Shown here in pieces: positions 6,239 through 10,395 of a DNA stretch of 10,395 nucleotides (position 1 is the stretch's first letter; every line of letters begins with the position of its first letter). The translations under genes and the position numbers were made by a program. The stretch comes from Hyphomicrobiales bacterium (GTDB lineage: Bacteria; Pseudomonadota; Alphaproteobacteria; Rhizobiales; HXMU1428-3): the NCBI GenBank assembly GCA_021775385.1, contig JAJFHW010000346.1, positions 1-10,395 on the forward strand, given 5' to 3'. Under the pieces are notes generated by a model. It was not told the DNA's origin. It ran no database searches and worked only from the letters and a program-made list of their open reading frames with translations.

Positions 6239-6283
6239 AAGCCAAGACTTATTAAGTAAGCCAAGACTTAGTAAGTCAAGACT
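6239..6283 (+). repeat. Short tandem-like repeats after the lipoprotein gene
   Basis: Two exact copies of AAGCCAAGACTTA (6239-6251 and 6258-6270) and a degenerate third, AAGTCAAGACT (6273-6283), are spaced by 19 and 15 bases. They lie in the gap between two convergent genes. They do not form a terminator. A weak imperfect hairpin with a T run (6350-6379) lies nearby and overlaps the end of the DUF1254-type gene. Confidence 0.6.
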
Positions 6284-6366
6284 CGTAACCAAAGTTTAAA
6301 AATTCAAATTTGCTCTAAAATTTTAAATATGATCTCAAAGTCAAAAAATAACTTTAAGTAAAAATC

Positions 6367-6921
6367 TTAAACTTTTTTTCTGGGCTTAACTGTCTCAACT
6401 TGTATTTGATCGCATTTAGCTCTGTTCAGCATATCAATCACAGTCTGTTTCATAACAGGGTTGTCAAAAGGAGCCCTTAGAACCAGCAAGCCTTCTTCCT
6501 GAGGCACATTAATTGGGAGGGCATCATTATCTCCTTTAATATGGTCTGGTCCCAAGAGGAGAAGGCTGGTTTCCTGGCGTACAAAATCAAACCCGTCAGC
6601 AGCGTAAAAGTTTTTGCCATCAGGGGCATAAATAGCAATAGACCAATATCCTCTTAAAAGCTCAAAGTCGACCTGAACAGGCCCTTTCGTTACATCATAG
6701 CGGCAAATCGCAAAACTCATATCAGGGGCATGAAAGGCCCAAAGGCGATTGGCCTCTGTAACAGAGTTTACAATAAGCATTTCATTGACTTTGGTAAAAT
6801 TCTGCAAACGTTTCCAAGCATCATTCTCAGAAACAAGCGGTATAGCAAGAACTGCGCAAAAATGAATGATAAGGGCGAGGATAACAGTGGCTGCTCCCCA
6901 TAATATATGCCTGATATTCAT
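6367..6921 (-). CDS. DUF1254-type small membrane-anchored protein
   Basis: A 184-residue protein with one N-terminal membrane helix (about 7-29) and the rest predicted outside the cytoplasm. The segments NRLWAFHAPD (58-67), CRYDVTKGPVQV (73-84), WSIAIYAPDGKNFYAADG (93-110) and LLVLRAPFDNP (145-155) resemble the short DUF1254-domain proteins found beside DUF1214 proteins in alphaproteobacteria; I rely on memory of that family. No catalytic motif is evident. Its ATG overlaps the stop codon of the preceding gene in TAATG (one shared base at 6921), implying translational coupling and joint work with it. It ends the operon that starts with the penicillin-binding protein. The biochemical role of the family is not established to my knowledge. 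Confidence 0.8.
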   Translation of the reverse strand: MNIRHILWGAATVILALIIHFCAVLAIPLVSENDAWKRLQNFTKVNEMLIVNSVTEANRLWAFHAPDMSFAICRYDVTKGPVQVDFELLRGYWSIAIYAPDGKNFYAADGFDFVRQETSLLLLGPDHIKGDNDALPINVPQEEGLLVLRAPFDNPVMKQTVIDMLNRAKCDQIQVETVKPRKKV

Positions 6922-7499
6922 TAGCAGGATACCCGTTTAATTAATGGCAAAGGTACATCTCCATTATTTTTAATCTGTGCTTCGCTCAATTGTTTTCTAT
7001 AGAGACGAAAAACTAAAACAAATGGCCCCTTATCACCAAGTGGAAGCCAGTTAGCAGGTTGTACTGTTTGGGATAAATAGATCCTAAAACCACCATCAAA
7101 TTTGATCATAGAGCTTCCAGCGTTAAAGCTGTAACGCTCTATTTTGTTTTTAAACACTTGCCCCTTATGATCATAAGCAGCCATAGTCCACCACTTGGCA
7201 TTCACAGCAGAACTTTCCACAACATAAGTACAGCTTGTATGTAAGCGTCTGTGAGCATTGTCATAAAGCGCGTAATAAGTTTGTACAATATTAGGGGGCA
7301 GGGGTAATTGACCAGTTTTGGCAATATAAGCTCTCGTATAAGGGTCTGCATTTAAATGTGCAGCATCTTTCCAGCTTTTCCAGCCCCCAACTCTTTTAGC
7401 AGCCAAACCAGAACCAGTGCTTAAGGAAAGAGCTGTCAAACCAAAACCAATTAGGATAGCCATAAAAATATAGGTAACAAACCTTATAAAAAATAACAT
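6921..7499 (-). CDS. DUF1214-type small membrane-anchored protein
   Basis: A 192-residue protein with an N-terminal membrane helix (about 3-26). The diagnostic segments are DPYTRAYIAKTGQLPL (52-67), KWWTMAAYDHKGQ (102-114), FRIYLSQTVQPANWLPL (138-154) and PFVLVFRLYR (159-168), which match the DUF1214 pattern as I know it: a beta-rich domain that in many larger proteins follows a DUF1254 domain in one chain. Here the two domains are separate genes, DUF1214 first. It begins 18 bases after the stop of the penicillin-binding protein gene, with a weak GGAC as possible ribosome-binding site, and shares one base with the DUF1254 gene. The position suggests an envelope role near peptidoglycan synthesis, but that is inference from context only. 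Confidence 0.85.
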   Translation of the reverse strand: MLFFIRFVTYIFMAILIGFGLTALSLSTGSGLAAKRVGGWKSWKDAAHLNADPYTRAYIAKTGQLPLPPNIVQTYYALYDNAHRRLHTSCTYVVESSAVNAKWWTMAAYDHKGQVFKNKIERYSFNAGSSMIKFDGGFRIYLSQTVQPANWLPLGDKGPFVLVFRLYRKQLSEAQIKNNGDVPLPLIKRVSC

Positions 7500-7517
7500 G
7501 GTGTCAAGTCCGGCCTA

Positions 7518-9779
7518 TTAGTTTTGTTTCTTGGAAGGAGGTAGGGGAGTGCCCCTTAATTCAATCTTAGCTTGTTGCTTTGCGGGTGTTTTCTTAGCTG
7601 GCGCAATAGACCCAAAATTATCTTTAGCTTTTTGAAGCAAAGTGCCAATCGATCCAAGCAGCTTAAAGGTGCGTTTGGGCATCCGCTCATCTTTAGTGTC
7701 ATCAAAGTTTGCTTCAGGGTTATTAGCTCGCAAATAAGCAAGCCGTTTGCGTTCAGCAACTTGCACAGGATGAAGAGGTAGCCCTGGAATTTCAGGGATA
7801 TTCATAGACCGGTGAGCTTTCGCCATATAGTCATGCCATGTTTGAGTTGGTAAGCTACCACCCGTAACTCGATTTGTCGGACGGCTATTGTCATTACCAA
7901 ACCATACACCGGTTACATATTTACCTGTAAAGCCGAGAAAGAACGCATCTTTATAACCTTGTCCCGTACCCGTTTTACCAGCAGATACAGTAAAGTCTAA
8001 ATTTGCACGCCGACCCGTACCACCTGTAACCACTTTTCCAAGCATCTGATTGAGCATGCTGATATGTTTGATATCAAAAATTTGTTCCTGGCCTTTGGGC
8101 TCATCTTTATCCCGAGAATAAACCACTTTACCTTGGTCATTCCTAACTTCGATAATGGCATAAGGCCGAACCTTCTTACCGCCGTTTGCAAATGTAGCAT
8201 AACCACCAGTATGCTCCAGTAAGGACAATTCTGCAGTGCCAATTGGCATAGTACAGTTCGGACGTACACCTTTAAGACCAAGCTTAACCGTATTTTTTAC
8301 AACATTTTTATGTCCGACCTTTTTGGCCAGCCAAACAGGAATGGTATTAATACTCTTGGCAAGAGCAAGTTCAAGGGTCACGGCACCACGGTATCTTCGG
8401 TTGTAGTTTTTAGGTGACCATCGATTACAAACCACCGGATAATCAACCACCCGACTATTAGGTTTAAACCCAGCTTCAATAGCTGTTAGATAAACATAAG
8501 GCTTGAAAGTTGATCCAGGTTGTCTCTTCGCATTAACAGCTCTGTTAAACTGGCTTTCACCATAATCATGCCCGCCAACCATCGAGCGTACAGCGCCATC
8601 TGTTGTCATAGAAACTAAGGCAGCTTCCGCAACACGCTTTGATTTTCGATTTGGCAATAAAACATTAGAAACAGCTTCAACAGCAAATTGCTGTAATTCC
8701 ATATCAACAGTCGTTTGTACAGTTAATGAAAGTTCGCCTTTTTTAGCGGTTAACCGCTGCACTTCATCAAAGGCCCAGTCAAGAAAGTGTTCAGGGCTAT
8801 TCAAATTATCTGCTTGAGAAACTGGAATAGCCGGGTTCAAACGAGCACCATGCACTTGGCCCTCCGTCATAAATCCAGCTTCAACCATATTATCAAGCAC
8901 TTCATTGGCTCGCGCTCTGGCGGCAGGTAAGTTTGCATGAGGTGAATAACGTGTGGGAGCTTTAAACATACCCGCCATCATAGCTGCTTCAGCTAAAGTA
9001 ATCTCCCGAGCAGATTTGTTGAAATAGAGTTGCGTGGCAGCTTCAATACCATGAGCACCACCGCCCATATAGGCCCGATCAAGATAGAGCCGTAAAATTT
9101 CTTTCTTCTCGTAATGGTTTTCAAGCCAAAGCGCGAGAAAAGCTTCTTTAATTTTCCGGTCAATGGTTCGTTCAGAAGAAAGGAATAAGAGTTTGGCCAA
9201 TTGTTGGGAAAGGGAACTACCACCTTGCACAACTCCGTTGGCACGAGCATTTTCAACAATGGCACGAAGCGTACCAAATATATCAATACCAAAGTGAGTG
9301 AAAAAACGTCGGTCTTCAGTTGCTAAAACAGCTTTAACAAAATGATCCGGTAGTTCATCAATGGGAACCGAGGCATCATGTAAGATCCCGCGATGGCCAA
9401 CTTCATTACCATACCTGTCAAGGAAAGTGACGCTGAGTTCGCCGCGCGCAAGCCAATCACCCTTTTCAATAATCCGAACAGATGGGATACAAAGGGCAGC
9501 CATGACAACAAAACCAGCTAAACCCAAATTAAACCCTTCAGATAAAGCTTCATTTAATAATTTACGATAACCTGAAAGGTGAAAACGAGAAAAAAAGCTG
9601 GTGTATGACTTCCAGATATTCTTGAAAAGCAGCCATAAGTTAAAGACCCCAGAATCCAATTTGGAATCGAGTGATAGCAAATTAATAGAGTGCTGGCGCT
9701 CTCCCTTTTTAAACATCCATTCAGGCACAGCTTTTCTTCCCCATAAATCTATGGTTAGTTTAAAAAACGAATATGGCAT
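7518..9779 (-). CDS. Bifunctional class A penicillin-binding protein (PBP1A-like transglycosylase/transpeptidase)
   Basis: A 753-residue enzyme that polymerises glycan strands and cross-links peptides outside the inner membrane. Residues 1-84 are a basic cytoplasmic extension, 85-104 the membrane anchor. The GT51 transglycosylase domain (about 125-300) shows ATEDRRFFTHFGID with catalytic Glu155, QGGSSLSQQLAK (185-196) and RKIKEAFLALWLE (208-220). The transpeptidase domain (about 380-655) has all three motifs: S423-T-F-K426 with nucleophile Ser423, S476-I-N478 and K602-T-G604. The tail after 700 is basic and proline/lysine-rich (TPAKQQAK). No OB-type insert stands out between the domains, unlike longer PBP1A proteins. 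The ATG at 9779 has no good ribosome-binding site; Met22 at 9716 is an alternative. It heads an operon with the DUF1214 and DUF1254 genes. Symbols such as pbpC or mrcA are used inconsistently, so I give none. Confidence 0.94.
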   Translation of the reverse strand: MPYSFFKLTIDLWGRKAVPEWMFKKGERQHSINLLSLDSKLDSGVFNLWLLFKNIWKSYTSFFSRFHLSGYRKLLNEALSEGFNLGLAGFVVMAALCIPSVRIIEKGDWLARGELSVTFLDRYGNEVGHRGILHDASVPIDELPDHFVKAVLATEDRRFFTHFGIDIFGTLRAIVENARANGVVQGGSSLSQQLAKLLFLSSERTIDRKIKEAFLALWLENHYEKKEILRLYLDRAYMGGGAHGIEAATQLYFNKSAREITLAEAAMMAGMFKAPTRYSPHANLPAARARANEVLDNMVEAGFMTEGQVHGARLNPAIPVSQADNLNSPEHFLDWAFDEVQRLTAKKGELSLTVQTTVDMELQQFAVEAVSNVLLPNRKSKRVAEAALVSMTTDGAVRSMVGGHDYGESQFNRAVNAKRQPGSTFKPYVYLTAIEAGFKPNSRVVDYPVVCNRWSPKNYNRRYRGAVTLELALAKSINTIPVWLAKKVGHKNVVKNTVKLGLKGVRPNCTMPIGTAELSLLEHTGGYATFANGGKKVRPYAIIEVRNDQGKVVYSRDKDEPKGQEQIFDIKHISMLNQMLGKVVTGGTGRRANLDFTVSAGKTGTGQGYKDAFFLGFTGKYVTGVWFGNDNSRPTNRVTGGSLPTQTWHDYMAKAHRSMNIPEIPGLPLHPVQVAERKRLAYLRANNPEANFDDTKDERMPKRTFKLLGSIGTLLQKAKDNFGSIAPAKKTPAKQQAKIELRGTPLPPSKKQN

Positions 9780-9905
9780 TCTGGCGGTAAAAACTCAATC
9801 GGTTGATCAAGTCAAAGTGGGGTTTTGCACTTGAGAAATACCTTAATTGGATGAGGGTAAAGTGCAATTTAAAAAAGATGTGAGACAAAACAGGGCACTT
9901 AGCTG
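9780..9905. promoter_or_regulatory. Divergent intergenic region between the PBP operon and the YcgN-like gene
   Basis: This gap of 126 bases must hold the promoters for both directions. It has the palindrome TTGATCAA (9803-9810) and an AAGTG/CACTT pair (9815-9832). On the minus strand TTTGAC (9816-9811) is a possible -35 box, but the base run at the right distance is only TTTTTA, and it would place transcription nearly at the first ATG. I see no convincing promoter in either direction. Confidence 0.3.
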
Positions 9906-10361
9906 ATGGAAGACAATTTTTGGGAACAAAAACCTCTTTCTGAAATGAATAATACTGAATGGGAAGCTCTCTGTGATGGGTGCGGTGCCTGTTGCCTTAT
10001 TCAACTTGAAGATGAAGAAACACAAGAACGAATTTTTACAAAAGTAGCCTGTAAATTATTGGATATTGGGGCATGTTGTTGTAAATCATATGAAAATAGA
10101 CATGAGATTGTTCCTACATGTAGCAAAGTCACGTTAGAACTTCTAAAAACGGCTGATTGGCTGCCCCCTACCTGTGCTTATCGGTTGTTATATGAAGGCA
10201 AATCACTTCATTGGTGGCATCCTTTAATTTCAAAAGATCCAGAAAGTGTTCATCAATCAGGTGCTTCTGTGCGGGGGTGGGCTCGAAGTGAAGAAGATAT
10301 TGGTGAAGAGATAGATGAAAAATATTATGCACCAAATTTATTCGCAAAATACAAAAAATAG
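9906..10361 (+). CDS. YcgN-like cysteine-cluster protein (UPF0260, CxxCxxCC family)
   Basis: A 151-residue soluble protein with ten cysteines. CDGCGACC gives Cys23, 26, 29 and 30, the CxxCxxCC signature of a family thought to bind zinc or an iron-sulphur cluster. Then come VACKLLDIGACCCKSYENR (47-65, with Cys49 and Cys57-59), VPTC (Cys72), LPPTCAYRLL with Cys90, WWHPL (103-107) and SVRGWA. These are the conserved blocks of YcgN/UPF0260 proteins, in which the middle block is usually of the form TCxC. The role is unknown. The ATG at 9906 is supported by the family-like start but lacks a clear ribosome-binding site. It is divergent from the penicillin-binding protein gene. A short TAGGA/TCCTA hairpin (10359-10374) overlaps the stop, too weak to call a terminator. 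Confidence 0.93.
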   Translation: MEDNFWEQKPLSEMNNTEWEALCDGCGACCLIQLEDEETQERIFTKVACKLLDIGACCCKSYENRHEIVPTCSKVTLELLKTADWLPPTCAYRLLYEGKSLHWWHPLISKDPESVHQSGASVRGWARSEEDIGEEIDEKYYAPNLFAKYKK

Positions 10362-10382
10362 GAAAAAAATCCTAATTATATA

Positions 10383-10388
10383 CTTGAC
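10383..10388 (+). promoter_or_regulatory. Perfect CTTGAC box at the right edge
   Basis: CTTGAC matches the alphaproteobacterial -35 consensus completely. The matching -10 box would lie beyond the window, so it can only be flagged as a possible promoter of the next gene rightward. Confidence 0.25.
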
Positions 10389-10395
10389 GTACCAT

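Noticed and set aside
6239..6283. CRISPR-like array
   Set aside because: Only two exact 13-base units and one degenerate unit, with spacers of 2 to 6 bases; nothing like a CRISPR array and no cas genes.
6350..6379. Possible terminator after the lipoprotein gene
   Set aside because: The stem AACTTTAAG/CTTAAACTT has a mismatch and is almost entirely A-T, and it overlaps the end of the convergent gene; too weak to annotate despite the T run.
7997..9292. Several frames of 60-99 codons within the PBP gene
   Set aside because: All are alternative frames of a gene whose three catalytic motifs are intact.
10359..10374. TAGGA/TCCTA hairpin after the YcgN-like gene
   Set aside because: Only five pairs, A-rich loop and no T tract.

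Overview
The window looks like chromosomal DNA from a low-GC alphaproteobacterium, most likely related to the Hyphomicrobiales (Rhizobiales). The clues are protein families and gene order: SecA divergent from a secreted parvulin, followed by ArgJ and a MutT-type Nudix protein; a methyltransferase closely resembling the mitochondrial complex I factor NDUFAF5; small DUF1214/DUF1254-type proteins behind a class A penicillin-binding protein; and a YcgN-type cysteine-cluster protein. I judge taxonomy from family resemblance only and cannot name a genus. No rRNA, tRNA, CRISPR, phage or insertion sequence was seen.

Left part (1-4026): the 5' third of secA runs leftward off the edge. A 505-base noncoding stretch separates it from a rightward series: secreted parvulin-type foldase (GTG start), a strong intrinsic terminator, argJ (arginine biosynthesis), a MutT-like Nudix hydrolase, and a 59-residue Flp-type pilin. 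On the secA strand the noncoding stretch holds a good alphaproteobacterial promoter match about 270 bases before secA, so there is either a long secA leader or an unannotated small RNA.

Middle part (4070-6366): a leftward NDUFAF5-like methyltransferase converges on the pilin gene. Its promoter candidate lies beside nested palindromes and supports a start 42 bases inside the longest reading frame. Two rightward genes of unknown function follow, an 80-residue protein and a 239-residue predicted lipoprotein. The lipoprotein gene has related short repeats on both sides.

Right part (6367-10395): a leftward operon encodes a bifunctional class A penicillin-binding protein (PBP1A-like), then two small membrane-anchored proteins of the DUF1214 and DUF1254 types. 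The gaps are 18 bases and then a one-base TAATG stop-start overlap. The YcgN-like gene is divergent from it. A perfect CTTGAC box lies at the right edge.

Much of the window concerns the cell envelope: export (SecA), periplasmic folding (parvulin), pilin, lipoprotein and peptidoglycan synthesis. ArgJ and MutT are housekeeping. I found no clear new multi-gene defence or mobile system. The best leads are the secA-strand leader or small RNA, the PBP-DUF1214-DUF1254 operon, the lone pilin, the palindrome-rich promoter of the methyltransferase, and the repeat-flanked lipoprotein.
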